In this document: positions 14,563-26,217 of the stretch, piece after piece | Layout: each line of letters opens with the position of its first letter | Numbering within the stretch: the first letter of the stretch is position 1 | Assembly (NCBI GenBank): GCA_039636785.1 | Contig: CP144169.1 | Location: 2,480,001-2,544,000 of the forward strand | DNA: 64,000 nt | Direction: 5' to 3' | From: Micrococcaceae bacterium Sec5.7 | GTDB lineage: Bacteria > Actinomycetota > Actinomycetes > Actinomycetales > Micrococcaceae | The notes under the pieces: model-generated | The model's input: the letters and a program-made list of their open reading frames with translations, nothing else | Told to the model about the DNA's origin: nothing | Database searches by the model: none | Translations under genes and position numbers: made by a program

Positions 14563-17301
14563 TCAGCGGCGCTTTTTCCTGGTCCCGCGCTTAGCGTTGT
14601 CCTGGGCGGCCGCCTTGGCCGGGTTGCCCGAGCGCGCAGAGGACTTGCCTTCCACACGGGTCTGGCTGGCTCCGTCTTCGCCGGGCGCGGTGTATTGCAG
14701 CTGGGCGGGCTTTTCCGGTGTCTCCAGACCGGCGGCACGGATCTGCGGTTCATGGTGTTCCGTGTGCTCCCCGGCGGAATCTGCAAAGACGATGTCCTCG
14801 GCAGGAGTGACCTCGACCTCCAGATTGAACAGGAAGCCAACGCTCTCCTCCCTGATGGCTTCCATCATCGATTGGAACATGGTGAAACCTTCGCGCTGGT
14901 ACTCCACCAGAGGGTCACGCTGGGCCATGGCACGAAGGCCAATGCCTTCCTTCAGGTAGTCCATCTCATAGAGATGTTCCTGCCATTTGCGGCCGATCAC
15001 AGAGAGCACCACACGCCGTTCCAGTTCACGCATACTGTCGGAACCGATGGCCTCCTCCCGGGACTGATAGACCAGCCGGGCGTCGGACAGCAGTTCTTCC
15101 TTGAGGAACTCAACGGTGAGGCGGGATTTGCCGCCGGCCTCGTCGATGACGTCGTGCGACGTCACACTCACCGGGTAAAGCGTCTTGAGGTTGGTCCACA
15201 GCTGGTCAAAGTCCCAGTCATCGCCGTTCCCTTCAGACGTTGCGTCGTCAATCAGGGCGTTGACGGTGTCTTCGAGGAAGAACTGCACCTTCTCATGGAG
15301 GTCATCGCCCTCGAGAATACGACGGCGGTCCCCATAGATGGCCTCGCGCTGGCGGTTCAGGACGTCGTCGTATTTAAGGACGTTCTTGCGCTGTTCAGCG
15401 TTGCGTCCCTCAACCTGGCCCTGGGCCGACGCGATGGCCCGGGAAACAAGCTTGGACTCAAGTGCCACGTCATCGGGGACTGAGCTGTTCATCAAACGCT
15501 CGGCCGCACCGGAGTTGAACAGCCGCATGAGGTCATCGGTCAGCGAGAGATAGAAGCGGGACTCCCCCGGATCGCCCTGACGGCCCGAGCGGCCACGCAG
15601 CTGGTTGTCGATGCGTCGTGATTCATGGCGTTCGGTGCCCAAAACGTACAGGCCGCCCATTTGCAGGACTTCCGCGTGCTCTTCCTTGACCGACTGCTTG
15701 GCAGCGTCCAATGCGCCGGGCCATGCGGCCTCATAGTCCTCGGAGTTCTCCTCGGGGTCGAGCCCGCGGTTGGCCAGATCAGCGATGGCAGTGAATTCGG
15801 CGTTGCCGCCCAGCATGATGTCGGTACCGCGGCCTGCCATGTTGGTGGCAACGGTCACTGCGCCATGACGCCCTGCCTGGGCCACGATGGAGGCTTCACG
15901 GGCATGATTCTTGGCGTTGAGGACCTCGTGCCGGATACCCTCCTTGGCAAGCAGCTTGGAAAGGTATTCGCTCTTCTCAACGCTGGTGGTACCCACCAGG
16001 ACCGGTTGCCCCTTTTCGTGCCGCTCGGCAATGTCCTTGACCACGGCGTCGAACTTGACGGTTTCGTTCTTGAACACAAGATCCGACTGGTCGATCCGCA
16101 CCATGTCCCGGTTGGTCGGGATGGCCACCACACCGAGTTTGTACGTTCCCATGAATTCGGCGGCTTCGGTTTCTGCCGTACCGGTCATGCCCGCGAGCTT
16201 GCCGTACATGCGGAAATAGTTCTGCAGCGTCACCGTTGCGAGGGTCTGGTTTTCGGCCTTGATCTCGACGCCTTCTTTGGCTTCGATCGCCTGATGCATG
16301 CCCTCGTTGTACCGGCGTCCGGCGAGAATGCGCCCGGTGTGCTCGTCCACAATCAGGACTTCGCCATCAAGGATGACGTAGTCCTTGTCCCGTTTGAACA
16401 ATTCCTTCGCCTTGATGGCGTTATTGAGGAAGCCGATCAGCGGCGTGTTGGCTGATTCATAAAGATTCTGGATGCCCAGGTAGTCCTCGACCTTTTCGAT
16501 GCCACCCTCAAGGACGCCGACAGTGCGCTTCTTTTCGTCGACTTCATAGTCCTGGTCGGTCTGCAGCCGCAGCACAACCTTGGCGAACTCGCTGTACCAC
16601 CGGTTGGTGTCGCCCTGGGCCGGTCCGGAAATGATCAGCGGGGTACGGGCCTCATCGATCAGAATGGAGTCAACTTCATCAACGATGGCAAAGCTGTGGC
16701 CGCGCTGGACGAGTTCGGACTTGTCCCAGGCCATGTTGTCGCGCAGGTAGTCGAACCCGAACTCGTTGTTGGTCCCGTAGGTGATGTCAGCGGCATACTG
16801 TTCGCGCCGGACAGACGGATCCTGATTGGAAAGGATGCATCCGCTGCTCAGCCCCAGAAACCGGTAGACGCGGCCCATAAGGTCAGACTGATACTCGGCG
16901 AGGTAGTCGTTCACGGTAATGACGTGGACGCCGTTTCCGGCGAGGGCATTGAGGTAGGCCGGAGCGGTGGCCACGAGAGTTTTACCTTCGCCGGTCTTCA
17001 TTTCTGCGATGTTACCCAGGTGCAAGGCGGCTCCGCCCATGAGCTGGACATCAAAGTGCCGCATGCCCAGGGTGCGTGAGGACGCTTCACGTACGGCGGC
17101 AAAGGCCTCGGGAAGGAGATCATCAAGCTTCTCGCCATCCTGATGGCGTTCGCGGAGTCGATCTGTTTCTTCGCGCAGTTCGGCATCCGTGAAGGTTTTG
17201 AATGAGTCTTCAAGGGCATTAATGGAATCGGCATAGTTCCGCAGTTGCCTCAGGGTTTTTTTGTCACCCGTGCGGAGAAGTTTTTCGATAAGTGATGCCA
17301 C
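14563..17301 (-). CDS. secA: preprotein translocase ATPase SecA
   Basis: 912 residues, GTG start with GGGAG ribosome site. It drives export of unfolded preproteins through SecYEG. Walker [22 protein letters not shown] (DEAD-type Walker B), preprotein cross-linking domain, second motor fold with [12 protein letters not shown] and [13 protein letters not shown], then the helical scaffold. The C-terminus is a Lys/Arg/Ala-rich tail ending KRGTRKKRR without the CxCx8CH zinc motif, as in actinobacterial SecA1. It is the last gene of a minus-strand run from hpf, 47 bp after the frameshifted winged-helix gene. Confidence 0.97.
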   Translation of the reverse strand: MASLIEKLLRTGDKKTLRQLRNYADSINALEDSFKTFTDAELREETDRLRERHQDGEKLDDLLPEAFAAVREASSRTLGMRHFDVQLMGGAALHLGNIAEMKTGEGKTLVATAPAYLNALAGNGVHVITVNDYLAEYQSDLMGRVYRFLGLSSGCILSNQDPSVRREQYAADITYGTNNEFGFDYLRDNMAWDKSELVQRGHSFAIVDEVDSILIDEARTPLIISGPAQGDTNRWYSEFAKVVLRLQTDQDYEVDEKKRTVGVLEGGIEKVEDYLGIQNLYESANTPLIGFLNNAIKAKELFKRDKDYVILDGEVLIVDEHTGRILAGRRYNEGMHQAIEAKEGVEIKAENQTLATVTLQNYFRMYGKLAGMTGTAETEAAEFMGTYKLGVVAIPTNRDMVRIDQSDLVFKNETVKFDAVVKDIAERHEKGQPVLVGTTSVEKSEYLSKLLAKEGIRHEVLNAKNHAREASIVAQAGRHGAVTVATNMAGRGTDIMLGGNAEFTAIADLANRGLDPEENSEDYEAAWPGALDAAKQSVKEEHAEVLQMGGLYVLGTERHESRRIDNQLRGRSGRQGDPGESRFYLSLTDDLMRLFNSGAAERLMNSSVPDDVALESKLVSRAIASAQGQVEGRNAEQRKNVLKYDDVLNRQREAIYGDRRRILEGDDLHEKVQFFLEDTVNALIDDATSEGNGDDWDFDQLWTNLKTLYPVSVTSHDVIDEAGGKSRLTVEFLKEELLSDARLVYQSREEAIGSDSMRELERRVVLSVIGRKWQEHLYEMDYLKEGIGLRAMAQRDPLVEYQREGFTMFQSMMEAIREESVGFLFNLEVEVTPAEDIVFADSAGEHTEHHEPQIRAAGLETPEKPAQLQYTAPGEDGASQTRVEGKSSARSGNPAKAAAQDNAKRGTRKKRR

Positions 17302-17348
17302 GTGAAGTTGCTCCCAATCTCATGCTGCCGAATTCTGGCGTGATTAGT

Positions 17349-18613
17349 CTACGGGAGAGACCCGGGGCAAGTTGCCTCTGTTCCCTGAGAGCGGATACTC
17401 CCCTGCGGCCCGCCGATGACCGCAGCCAGCTGCGGTGCAAGATCCCCTGCCGGGTACACCAGGACGTCGTCCAGGCCCAGCCATTCGGCCATGAGCCTCA
17501 GTTCGGCGGCGAGTTCGACGGCGGTGTCCGGCGGCGCACCAGGCTCGGCATGCGATGCCCTCGCGAGCAGTCGACTGCCGGCGCGGTCTGCCTTGAGGTC
17601 GACCCTTGCAACAATGCGGTCCCGAAGCAGGAACGGCAAGACGTAGTAACCGAATCGCCGTTTGGGTCCCGGTGTGTAGATCTCGATCCGGTAATGGAAT
17701 CCGAACAGGTCCTCGAGCCGGCGTCTCTCAAATACGAGTGAATCGAAAGGGCTGAGCAGCGCCGTCCCGGTCGCAGCGCGCGGCAGCGTCGCCTCCGCGT
17801 GGCGGAACAGCGGCTTATCCCACCCTTCCACCGTGACCGGCACCAGCCGGCCGCTGTCCACCAGATACTGCACGGAAACAGCTGCAGCGTTCACGGGGGT
17901 GCGGAAATAGTCGGCGAAACACCGCACGGTTCCGATCCCATGAGCCTGCGCTGCCGCTTCGATGAGCCGGTGCATTGCGGCCGTTCTGTCCGCCGGGGTG
18001 TCATCAAAGGCGACCGTGGGCAGGACCCGGGCAGTCAGAGTGTAGCGGCGTTCAAACTGATCGGTCCGGGAGGCGGACGAGACCAGCCCCTCCGCAAAGA
18101 GGTGTTCCAGCACCCTTTTGACGGCATTCCAGTTCCAACCCCAGTTGACCTGTTGTCTGTCCTCGACGTGGCCCAGCCGGGCGGTAAGTTCGGCAGCAGT
18201 CATGGGCCTGCCGGTGGCCAGGGCCTCAAGTATCTTCGCGGCGACCCCTTTGCAAAGCACCGGTTCCATGGCGGAAGCGCCCACCCACTTGCGCTTCTGC
18301 CACATCACCAGGTCCCGGAAGTGCTCCGGGCGGATGAAACTGGCTTCGTGGGCCCAGTACTCCATCATGCGTCTTGGGTGGTTGCCTGCCATCCGATGAA
18401 GGATGTTGCGGTCGTAATTTCCCAGTCTTGAGTAGAACGGCAGAAAGTGGCTTCTGGAAACCACGTTGACGGAGTCGATCTGGACTAGTTGGAGCCGGGC
18501 AAAGGTACGGCCCACCGTCCGCGATGTCACGGGCCGGCGGGCCGTCCTTTATCCAATCCCTGGGCTGCCAGTGCGATCCGCCGGGCCTGTACGAGGCTCA
18601 GTGATGCGCCCAC
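17349..18613 (-). pseudogene. winged-helix DNA glycosylase-like protein (YcaQ/AlkZ family), 1-bp frameshift near the N-terminus
   Basis: The uninterrupted ORF 17349-18530 (393 residues) begins abruptly at TSRTVGRTFARLQLVQIDSVNVV, which is internal to this family. Upstream in another frame a GTG at 18613 with AAAGGA eight bases before it encodes SLVQARRIALAAQGLDKGRPAGP, the expected first helix, then hits TGA. Inserting one C in GGCCCGTGACA near base 18530 would join the two into about 421 residues. So the gene is either recently broken or carries a homopolymer sequencing error. The family (DUF1006) unhooks DNA interstrand crosslinks or acts on alkylated bases. It sits between hpf and secA. 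Confidence 0.75.
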
Positions 18614-18645
18614 GTCAGTCCTTTCGTCGGAAAGTTGGCACCAGC

Positions 18646-19371
18646 TTATGCGCTGGCGGCCTCATCGTCGGAACGGTAGGCATGAATCTTTTCTTCCAGG
18701 GCGGTTACACCAGGTTCACATTCCTGGTCCAGCGCAATGACGCCGTATGTCCAGCCGCGGCGGCGGTAGACCACTGAAGGGGACTTGGTCGCCTTGTCCA
18801 CAAACAGATAGAAATCGTGGCCTACAAGTTCCATGTTGTCCACAGCATCATCGAGAGTCAGCGATGCGGCGGGGAAAACCTTCCGGCGGATCAGCACCGG
18901 AGAGTCGCCTGCGGGAATGTCGTTGTCCACCTCGTAGGGAGACTTCTCGGCCGGGGCGGCCGGGGCGTCAACACGATGACTGGCCTCAACATAGATTGGC
19001 TCGCTGGCGCTGGCAGGTTCCAGAGTTGCCGTGGCCTCCCGGACGGCCTTCGGTGTGTGGCGGCCGTGGTGGACCTTCTTGCGGTCCTTGGCCCTGCGGA
19101 GCCGCTCAAGCAGCTTGCTGTAGGCGAGGTCGAACGCGGCGAACTTGTCTGCGGCGCTGGCTTCGGCACGGATCACGGGGCCGCGGCCCAGGACTGTCAC
19201 TTCAACGGTGAGCTGGTCACCGGTCTGGCGTGCATTCGTTTCCTTGGAAACCTTCGCATCAACCCGCTGGACTTTGTCCCCAAGCGATTCAATCTTCGAG
19301 ATTTTCTCGCCGGCGTATTCGCGGAAGCGGTCTGAGACCGTCAGATTTCGTCCGCTGATCATGAACTCCAT
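18646..19371 (-). CDS. hpf: long-form ribosome hibernation promoting factor
   Basis: 241 residues from ATG 19371, which has GGAGGGCACC before it; an earlier start at 19488 would add 39 residues without family similarity. The N-terminal domain (1-105) is the S30AE ribosome-binding fold (MEFMISGRNLTVSDRFREY); an acidic, Ala/Pro-rich linker follows; the C-terminal dimerisation domain (about 180-241) has VVYRRRGWTYGVIAL. It dimerises 70S ribosomes into inactive particles under stress. It lies downstream of comF and upstream of the YcaQ-type gene and secA, the order I recall from mycobacteria. Confidence 0.93.
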   Translation of the reverse strand: MEFMISGRNLTVSDRFREYAGEKISKIESLGDKVQRVDAKVSKETNARQTGDQLTVEVTVLGRGPVIRAEASAADKFAAFDLAYSKLLERLRRAKDRKKVHHGRHTPKAVREATATLEPASASEPIYVEASHRVDAPAAPAEKSPYEVDNDIPAGDSPVLIRRKVFPAASLTLDDAVDNMELVGHDFYLFVDKATKSPSVVYRRRGWTYGVIALDQECEPGVTALEEKIHAYRSDDEAASA

Positions 19372-19514
19372 GGTGCCCTCCAAATGACTTCGGTGACACG
19401 ACGGCGGCACTTCCAAGGGCCGATCTGCTTGACTGTCGAGCCCCTTTCCGAGCCGCCATCGACAGGTACATCTGTTCTTGGTACCCATATCCGACGTTAG
19501 TTCATCGCCACCGG

Positions 19515-20447
19515 TTATTCATCCTTTCGTGGTTTATTTTTTTCCAAGTCGCCGGCATTTCCGGGCGCACGCTGCGGACCAGTGCCTGACGGCGCTCCGA
19601 CCGGCGGGCGTGTCGCGGCCAGGACCACGGCTCCCCTGACCACACCGCCCGCCATGTGGACCGCCCGTGCCGCCTCGGCGAGGGTTGCACCCGTTGTGAG
19701 GACGTCGTCGACAATAATGCACGGGCGCCCCCGGATTTCTTGACCGCTTCTTGTACCGGCCACACGCATGGATCCCCGGGACCGACGTGCACGGGCGCCG
19801 CGGCCCAGTCCTTTCTGCCCGCCGGACGATCGATCCTGTCCAGCCAGCGGACCGGACTTCCTGAGGACGTTGTGCACGGTCATGCCTGAGAGTGCCCCGC
19901 GCCTGCGGAGGCTGTTGAGGAGCAGGCTGACAGGGCTGAACCCGCGTTTACGGAAAGCGCTGTTGCTGCTGGGAACCGGAACCAGACAGACGTCCGGCAC
20001 ATTGGCGGCGGCGTGGACGGCGCGGCCGAGGCCCTTGCCCAAAACCGTTTCCAGCTGCCCGTGGCCGTGTCTCTTGAAAGACAGCACCGCCTGCGCCAGT
20101 TCTTCGCGGTAGATGCCGGCCGCAACCACAGGAAGTATGACATTGCCGTCTACATCCATCAGCGCCGGGGCCTGTGCCTCTGCCCTGAACGGATTGCGCG
20201 TCAATAACCGTATCTGGCGTTCGCAGGCGGCGCAGAGAGCAAGGTCTTCAGTTCCACAGCACACGCAGTCCACGGGCAGCGCCAGCGCAAGAAGTTCCGT
20301 TAGTGCCCCGGCAGCCAGCTCAACTGCCCGCAGGATCGGTTGCCGGTATTCGCTGCGGTGCTTGGATGAGGGCCCGCGAGGCAACAGGTCGGGGTCCGAA
20401 CGGGCGCGTGCGCGGCACCGGCCGTCGTCGTCGTCCGAGCTGTTCAC
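19515..20447 (-). CDS. ComF-family phosphoribosyltransferase-like protein
   Basis: About 310 residues from GTG 20447; a TTG at 20528 is also possible, and the start is uncertain. An N-terminal CxxC pair (CVCC and CAAC) forms a predicted zinc site. The C-terminal PRTase domain carries the PRPP loop IIVDDVLTTGATL. ComF proteins are linked to DNA uptake in naturally competent bacteria, but in actinobacteria without com genes the role is unknown. The Ser/Arg-rich insertion with RRSRGS before the PRPP loop is longer than usual. It follows lpqB in the mtr row. Confidence 0.88.
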   Translation of the reverse strand: MNSSDDDDGRCRARARSDPDLLPRGPSSKHRSEYRQPILRAVELAAGALTELLALALPVDCVCCGTEDLALCAACERQIRLLTRNPFRAEAQAPALMDVDGNVILPVVAAGIYREELAQAVLSFKRHGHGQLETVLGKGLGRAVHAAANVPDVCLVPVPSSNSAFRKRGFSPVSLLLNSLRRRGALSGMTVHNVLRKSGPLAGQDRSSGGQKGLGRGARARRSRGSMRVAGTRSGQEIRGRPCIIVDDVLTTGATLAEAARAVHMAGGVVRGAVVLAATRPPVGAPSGTGPQRAPGNAGDLEKNKPRKDE

Positions 20448-20533
20448 CCGCCAATATTCCCGCGTCCGGCGCCGTGGGCGGAAGCCTGCCGTTTTCCTAT
20501 GTGGAAAACCCTGGCAGTTCCGGCCCAACCGGG

Positions 20534-22252
20534 TTACCCCGGGAACGACGGGTCGATGGGTCCCTTCAGTTGAGGCGACCAGCCGTTTCCAAGCCTCTGG
20601 AAAATGCCTTCCTCGGACTGCCCGTAAATCTCCTCGGGCCCGTTGCCGGCGCTAAGGGCCACGAGCCCGGGCCACGGAGCCAGCTGCTGCGGCTGCCCCG
20701 CGCTCAGGGAAAGCAACTCCGGAGTCACATTGGCAGAGGCCGCCCCCCTCATAACCGCAACCGTGGTGTCGTTGACCCAGACGCCCTGGTCCGGGTTGCT
20801 GGCCGCAACCAGGGTTACGGCAGTTGTCAGTTCTTTGGGTGTGCCGTCTGCTGCGCGGATAACGCCGGTGATCTGTACACGGGTCTTGCCGTTCTGCTCG
20901 GATATCACCAGAGCACGGACGCCCTCGCGGGAAATCCGGAAATCCTTGACCGTCCGTCCGGCAAGCCAAGAGGGCGACAGAGTCACGGTGGGGACGGTTG
21001 CACCTTCCGCTACCCCAGTGGGCTTGAAAGCCACAAGCTCTGTGGCTCCGTCGGCCCCGGGCCCTGCCGTCCAGACCCAGTCATCGTGGCTAAACGACGG
21101 ATGCGTCAGAGTGCTGCGGGTTGTGAGCGCCCTGGCCGGCTGGCCGGGCACCATCGTATACAGCGTGGAGCGGCTCCGGTTGAGGAATGCGACAGACTGC
21201 GAGACGGGTGACTCTGCCGGTGCCCGCGGGCCAAGCGCTGAAACCGGTTGCATGTCGGGCAGGGGCGAAATCCTGTTGTTCTCGTACCGCACGAGTTGGT
21301 TGTTGCTGACAGCGATCTGGCGGGCCGGAACACTCTTATTGAGAACCGGCGGAAGGATGGAGCCGTTGTCCTCGAGCCGAACCAGGTCCTGGTTCGCCCG
21401 CAGCTCGACGTTGATCACGTCCGGCTGGCTGCGGAAGGTGAGTGCCAGTTGGGTCTGCATCCGGAGCCTGTCTTCCCCTGATGCCTCGGTCAGTTCTTTG
21501 GCAGTGAGGTCCACCTGCGCAGCGCCTGAAACCACGGGCACTGACTCCCGTGCCAGCTTCATCCCCGAGGGAAAGGCGCTCACAACGGCACCCTTCAGAT
21601 AGGGGGCCGGTCCGCCCAGTAAAGCGCTGGTCATCGCCTTAACGGTTTTCTTCTTGATGAACCACCGTATGTCAGGTACCGCATAAGTGAAGCTCGGATC
21701 GTAGAAGTAGATCGGATACGCACCGTAGATCACTTTGAACGTCTCTTCCGGAATGGCCGTGCCGTCCGGAAGCGCGGAAATACGCCATTCCCCATCTACC
21801 TGGGTCACGGTGGCGGGGATACTTTCCCTGGTGCCCTCCGGCATCTGTGTTGCCACGCCGTCGGCGTCCACAGAATACGAGACATCAAGCTGGTAGCTAT
21901 AGACATTTTCGACGCCGGTCTTGACAACCTGCGCATGGCGGTACACGAGCGCCCGCTGATCCGGTTTCCAGGAAACGGAAGACGCCTGTGTCAGGTACTG
22001 CCGTGCCACGGCGTAGTCGTCCTCATAGCCGCTGCCTGCCAGGTAGAAATCCTGGATCACGGATGCCGGACCAGCGCCAGGCTGAGGCGCTTCTGGGAAG
22101 AATGCCGGGACGTTGATGTTTCCGGCACTTTCATCCGTGCTCTTGCCCACCGGGCCGGACCTGGGGATCTGGGCACAGGATGTCAGGAGGAACATCAGAA
22201 CAGCCAGCACTGCAACTACCGTGTGCCACAACCTCACCGGTGACCGGGTCAT
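20534..22252 (-). CDS. lpqB: lipoprotein LpqB, MtrAB accessory
   Basis: 572 residues. Signal peptide ends in the lipobox LLTSC, so Cys26 would be lipidated. A GerMN/sporulation-type domain (about 100-300) is followed by a beta-propeller-like C-terminal half. LpqB interacts with the extracytoplasmic part of MtrB and modulates MtrA phosphorylation in mycobacteria and streptomycetes. Its ATG overlaps the mtrB stop (ATGA). Confidence 0.95.
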   Translation of the reverse strand: MTRSPVRLWHTVVAVLAVLMFLLTSCAQIPRSGPVGKSTDESAGNINVPAFFPEAPQPGAGPASVIQDFYLAGSGYEDDYAVARQYLTQASSVSWKPDQRALVYRHAQVVKTGVENVYSYQLDVSYSVDADGVATQMPEGTRESIPATVTQVDGEWRISALPDGTAIPEETFKVIYGAYPIYFYDPSFTYAVPDIRWFIKKKTVKAMTSALLGGPAPYLKGAVVSAFPSGMKLARESVPVVSGAAQVDLTAKELTEASGEDRLRMQTQLALTFRSQPDVINVELRANQDLVRLEDNGSILPPVLNKSVPARQIAVSNNQLVRYENNRISPLPDMQPVSALGPRAPAESPVSQSVAFLNRSRSTLYTMVPGQPARALTTRSTLTHPSFSHDDWVWTAGPGADGATELVAFKPTGVAEGATVPTVTLSPSWLAGRTVKDFRISREGVRALVISEQNGKTRVQITGVIRAADGTPKELTTAVTLVAASNPDQGVWVNDTTVAVMRGAASANVTPELLSLSAGQPQQLAPWPGLVALSAGNGPEEIYGQSEEGIFQRLGNGWSPQLKGPIDPSFPG

Positions 22253-24183
22253 GATTTCTCCTTCGCTCCGGTTGGTTCGGTGGCTTCAGCTGGTTCAGTT
22301 GCGTCTGGATCCGGGGTGGACCCCGGATCCAGGATCAACATGGTGCGTTCCCGTGCAGAGCCCGGCAGTGCGACGTCGGCCGGTTCGAGCTGAAGCGGAG
22401 ACTTTTCGATGCTGCCGCCCTGTTTAAGCGGTACCGTGAGGCGAAAGTTGGATCCCGTCCCCTTGTTCCCCCACGCCTGCAGCCAGCCGTTGTGCAGCTT
22501 GGTATCCTCGGCGGCGATGGAGAGTCCCAGGCCGCTGCCGCCGGTGGTGCGCGCCCGTGCCGGATCCGCACGCCAGAATCTGTCGAACACCCGGGCCGCT
22601 TCCGCGGGACTCATGCCGATGCCGTGATCCCTCACGGCCACAGCCACAGCGGACTCATTCGCTGCCACGGAAATGTTGACAGGCCTGCCTTCGCCATGTT
22701 CGAGGGCATTCAGGACAAGGTTCCGCAGAATCCTGTCGACCCGCCGGGCATCCATCTCCACCACGATGCTCCCGGCCGGGGCGTTGAGGGTGACGTCGGA
22801 ACCATACTCGGCAGCGACGGGGGCCGCGCCTTCCATCACATGGGAGATGACCTGCCGGATGTCCGCGGGTTCGGCGTCGAGCATTGCGACGCCGGCATCA
22901 AACCTTGAGATTTCCAGCAGATCTGCGAGGAGTGACTGGAACCGTTCCACCTGGTTGTACAGGAGTTCAGCGGACCGTTTATTGATGGGATCGAAATCAT
23001 GGCGGGCGTCGTAGAGTACTTCCGCGGCCATCCGGACTGTAGTCAGTGGTGTACGTAGCTCATGGGAAACGTCGGATACGAAGCGCTGCTGCATTTGTGA
23101 CAGGGTGGCCAGCTGCGTGATCTGTTCCTGAAGGCTGGCCGCCATGTGGTTGAAAGAGGCGCCCAGACGGGCCACTTCGTCCTCGCCCTTGACTACCATC
23201 CGCTCCTGCAGTTGCCCGGCAGCGAGTTTCTCCGACACCAGGGCTGCGTGGCTCACCGGGCTGACAACGTTCCGTGTGACGTACCAGGCGATGGCGCCTA
23301 TCATCAGCACCAGCACGGCGCCGCCTGCCCAGAGGACATTCTGGATCTCGTTGAGGGTCTGCTGTGCCGTGTTCAGATCATAAATAAGGTAAAGCTCGTA
23401 GACGGTGCCGTTGAAGGTCACTTTATTTCCGACCGCAATACCCGGACGGTCCTCTGTCCCCACCGGGAATTCCGTGGAGGCCCAGTATTGGTCCTTACCC
23501 GAATCCTGAACCGCTGTCCGCAGCTCCTGAGGAATGACACTCACCGTCAGCTGGTCTGAGGCCCGCGACTCAACCCAGCGGTTCCGGGGCTTGTTCTGCT
23601 CCGGCATCGCTTCGAAGACGTACCGCCGCTGGATCACGGAACCCCGGCCTTCAACGGCGTTCAGGGTGTCGTAGACCAGCGTGATGACACTGGACTGGTC
23701 GGTGACCTGTGCACCGTCGAACGTGTCCTGCACTTGCTTGACATTGAAGCGGGTCTCCGATTCCGCCTGGGTGAGGCGTTCCTGGAACAGGTTGTTGGCA
23801 ATCTGATTTGACAGGTACGCTCCCACTACCGCGAAGGAGCCGACGGACAACAGAAGCGTTGTCAGTACTGTCCGGAATTGCAGGGAACGCCGCCACCGGC
23901 GGTGGAGGGTCTGCGCCAGGAAGCGGATTCCCGGGAAGAACCGGCTAAGCCCGGTGCGGACGAGCCGGGCGACCCGGAGCACAACGATCAGCGCGCGCCG
24001 TGTCCAGATCCGGGCACGCTCCGGCAGCCGCGACAGGGTCACGCCCAGCGCATCGGAGTGCTCGGGTGCCGGATGGGGATGCGGGGCGTGGCCCGATTGC
24101 GACGGACCCGACGGGGTAGGACCCGGCGCGCCGCCGGTGTCGCCTCCTGACGGCTCAGGAACCTGCTTTGTAGCCGACACCAC
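22249..24183 (-). CDS. mtrB: sensor histidine kinase MtrB
   Basis: 644 residues, GTG start inside the end of mtrA (29-bp overlap). A Pro/Gly-rich N-terminus, first membrane helix [19 protein letters not shown], large extracytoplasmic sensor, second helix with [15 protein letters not shown], then HisKA with [18 protein letters not shown] and HATPase with [14 protein letters not shown] and [10 protein letters not shown]. It phosphorylates MtrA and governs cell-wall metabolism and division. The C-terminal tail after the ATPase domain is acidic. Confidence 0.96.
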   Translation of the reverse strand: MVSATKQVPEPSGGDTGGAPGPTPSGPSQSGHAPHPHPAPEHSDALGVTLSRLPERARIWTRRALIVVLRVARLVRTGLSRFFPGIRFLAQTLHRRWRRSLQFRTVLTTLLLSVGSFAVVGAYLSNQIANNLFQERLTQAESETRFNVKQVQDTFDGAQVTDQSSVITLVYDTLNAVEGRGSVIQRRYVFEAMPEQNKPRNRWVESRASDQLTVSVIPQELRTAVQDSGKDQYWASTEFPVGTEDRPGIAVGNKVTFNGTVYELYLIYDLNTAQQTLNEIQNVLWAGGAVLVLMIGAIAWYVTRNVVSPVSHAALVSEKLAAGQLQERMVVKGEDEVARLGASFNHMAASLQEQITQLATLSQMQQRFVSDVSHELRTPLTTVRMAAEVLYDARHDFDPINKRSAELLYNQVERFQSLLADLLEISRFDAGVAMLDAEPADIRQVISHVMEGAAPVAAEYGSDVTLNAPAGSIVVEMDARRVDRILRNLVLNALEHGEGRPVNISVAANESAVAVAVRDHGIGMSPAEAARVFDRFWRADPARARTTGGSGLGLSIAAEDTKLHNGWLQAWGNKGTGSNFRLTVPLKQGGSIEKSPLQLEPADVALPGSARERTMLILDPGSTPDPDATEPAEATEPTGAKEKS

Positions 24184-24829
24184 GAACCGTCAATACTACT
24201 TCGGGGGCTTCCGGATCGCGTTCGATCTTTGACCTCAGGCGCTGGACATGGACATTGACCAGTCTGGTATCGGCCGCATGCCGGTAGCCCCAGACCTGCT
24301 CGAGCAGAAGTTCCCGGGTAAAAACCTGCCAGGGTTTGCGGGCCAGAGCGACCAGAAGGTCGAATTCCAGGGGCGTGAGTGAGATGCGTCCGTCTCCGCG
24401 GCTCACCAGGTGGCCGGCGACGTCAATGGTGATGTCCGCGATCCTCAGCGTTTCAGGGGCCTTCTGGTCACCCGGGCGCAGCCGTGCACGGACCCGTGCC
24501 ACAAGTTCAGCCGGCTTGAACGGTTTGGGCACATAGTCGTCAGCACCGGATTCGAGTCCGCGAACCACATCCGAAGTGTCGGACTTGGCCGTGAGCATCA
24601 CGATGGGAACGTCAGACTCCGCACGGATCTGGCGGCACACTTCAATACCGTCCGTCCCCGGGAGCATAAGGTCCAGCAACACGAGATCCGGCTTGGACGA
24701 GCGGAAGACTTCCAGCCCCTTGCTTCCGTCCGCGCAAAAGACCGGCTCGAACCCGTCATTGCGCAAGACTATGCCGATCATCTCGGCCAGCGCCTCGTCA
24801 TCGTCAACTACCAGAATGCGTGCCTTCAT
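24155..24829 (-). CDS. mtrA: response regulator MtrA
   Basis: 224 residues from ATG 24829 (MKARILVVDDDEALAEM), with AAGGGA upstream; the longer frame to 24913 has no family support. Receiver domain with the DDD acidic pocket, phosphoacceptor Asp in LVLLDLMLPGTDG and LTAKSD lysine; C-terminal OmpR-type winged helix ending in VRGVGYKAG. First gene of mtrA-mtrB-lpqB, divergent from the MoxR/DUF operon. Confidence 0.96.
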   Translation of the reverse strand: MKARILVVDDDEALAEMIGIVLRNDGFEPVFCADGSKGLEVFRSSKPDLVLLDLMLPGTDGIEVCRQIRAESDVPIVMLTAKSDTSDVVRGLESGADDYVPKPFKPAELVARVRARLRPGDQKAPETLRIADITIDVAGHLVSRGDGRISLTPLEFDLLVALARKPWQVFTRELLLEQVWGYRHAADTRLVNVHVQRLRSKIERDPEAPEVVLTVRGVGYKAGS

Positions 24830-24847
24830 AGTTATATATTCCCTTAT

Positions 24848-24883
24848 TGCCGTGGCTTTGTCCCGTTGACTGGATCCACGGCA
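24848..24883. repeat. inverted repeat in mtrA leader
   Basis: TGCCGTGG (24848-24855) and CCACGGCA (24876-24883) form an 8-bp perfect inverted repeat with a 20-nt spacer, 19 bases before the mtrA start codon. It could be a leader hairpin or an operator. Confidence 0.35.
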
Positions 24884-25095
24884 TGGCGTCCGCGGTGCCT
24901 GCGCAGCATTCAACGACGCGCGTGGAAGGTGCCGTGAGGTGGAATGTCCAGTGCTGATTCGCTCAGCATGCTATGACGCTCGACGGCGGAACTATAGGCT
25001 GGGAGCGTGCCGGGCGTTGCCGGACGCCAGAGGCATGAACTGTGATCTTCCGGCCGCCCAAAACGCCCGGGCCGAGTCTTGTGGGGAGGAACAGG

Positions 25096-26217
25096 TTGTC
25101 GCAGCAGGATCCGAATACGCCGCCAGCGTGGGGCGGCCAGCCTCAATGGGGTGCGCCGCCAGCCGGCCCCGACATGCCGCAGCACCGGCAGCCCCTGTAC
25201 GTTGCTCCGCCGAAACCAGGCATTGTTCCGTTGCGTCCGCTGATGTTCGGCGAAATCATGGACGGCTCCTTCCAGACCATCCGGCGCAACGCCAAGGCAA
25301 TGTTGGGGGCGGCCCTTCTGGCCCAATCGCTGAGTGCCATTGTCACAGCGGCAGTCACGGCCTTTACCACCGTTTCCGCCGGATCAATTGAGGCGTGGAT
25401 AGCAGGCCGAGAGAACTCGGATCTGGCAGCGCTCGGCTTCGGCGTTGCCGGCGGAGCGCTGGTTTTCGCAATACTCACCCTGATAATTTCCGCAGTACTG
25501 CAGGGGGCCATGGTAGTCCCGGTGGCCAGGTCCATCCTCAACCGGCAAACAGGCTTCAGGCAGATGTGGGCGCTGGCGCGTTCCCGGGCGGGGGCCCTGA
25601 TCCGGCTGGCCGGAATCCTTTTTCTCGGCGGTCTGCTGGCTGCAACATTGTTTGTTGTGACAGCAGCTGCCCTGATCACCGCGCTGGGCGGAATTTCAGC
25701 AATTATTCTCCTGCCGCTTGCACTGGGGCTTTTTGTGGTGATGATCTGGGTTTACGTCAAGCTGATGGTGGCGCCCGCCGTCATTGTGGTGGAGGAAATC
25801 GGCGCATTGGATGGAATCCGCCGGTCCTGGCATCTCACCCGTGGCAATTGGTGGCGCATCCTGGGCATCACCCTCGTAGTGGGCATCATGGTGGGCGTGA
25901 TCGCGCAGATTGTGATGATCCCCATCAGCCTGCTCTCCGGATTCCTCTCCACCGTGGTGTCTCCCCACGGTGGCGCGTCACAGGCGGCCACGGCAGCTGT
26001 GGCGGTGGGAATCGTGTCCGCAATCGTCGCCGCCCTGATTGGTGCAGTGGGATATGCCTTCCAGACCTCGGTGATGGCGCTGCTCTACATGGATCTCCGC
26101 ATGCGGAAGGACGGCCTGGACATCGTCCTGCTCCGACTGCTTGAAACCGGGGCCGACCCCGACGGAGTACCCGGACGAGGACTGCCGGACTACGGGGCAT
26201 CCGCGGATGCGGGCTGA
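25096..26217 (+). CDS. multi-pass membrane protein (glycerophosphodiester phosphodiesterase membrane-domain-like)
   Basis: 373 residues from TTG 25096, chosen because GGGGAGGAACAGG precedes it and the frame upstream has no ribosome site. The first 60 residues are Gln/Pro/Gly-rich and cytoplasmic. Six or so membrane helices follow with an amphipathic segment VEEIGALDGIRRSWHLTRGNWWRILG, the hallmark of the GDPD membrane domain found without the catalytic domain. No phosphodiesterase catalytic domain is present. First gene of a six-gene unit; the next gene overlaps its end by 11 bp. Confidence 0.85.
   Translation: MSQQDPNTPPAWGGQPQWGAPPAGPDMPQHRQPLYVAPPKPGIVPLRPLMFGEIMDGSFQTIRRNAKAMLGAALLAQSLSAIVTAAVTAFTTVSAGSIEAWIAGRENSDLAALGFGVAGGALVFAILTLIISAVLQGAMVVPVARSILNRQTGFRQMWALARSRAGALIRLAGILFLGGLLAATLFVVTAAALITALGGISAIILLPLALGLFVVMIWVYVKLMVAPAVIVVEEIGALDGIRRSWHLTRGNWWRILGITLVVGIMVGVIAQIVMIPISLLSGFLSTVVSPHGGASQAATAAVAVGIVSAIVAALIGAVGYAFQTSVMALLYMDLRMRKDGLDIVLLRLLETGADPDGVPGRGLPDYGASADAG

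Noticed and set aside
14530..15483. 317-residue plus-strand ORF opposite secA
   Set aside because: Shadow frame of the secA coding sequence.
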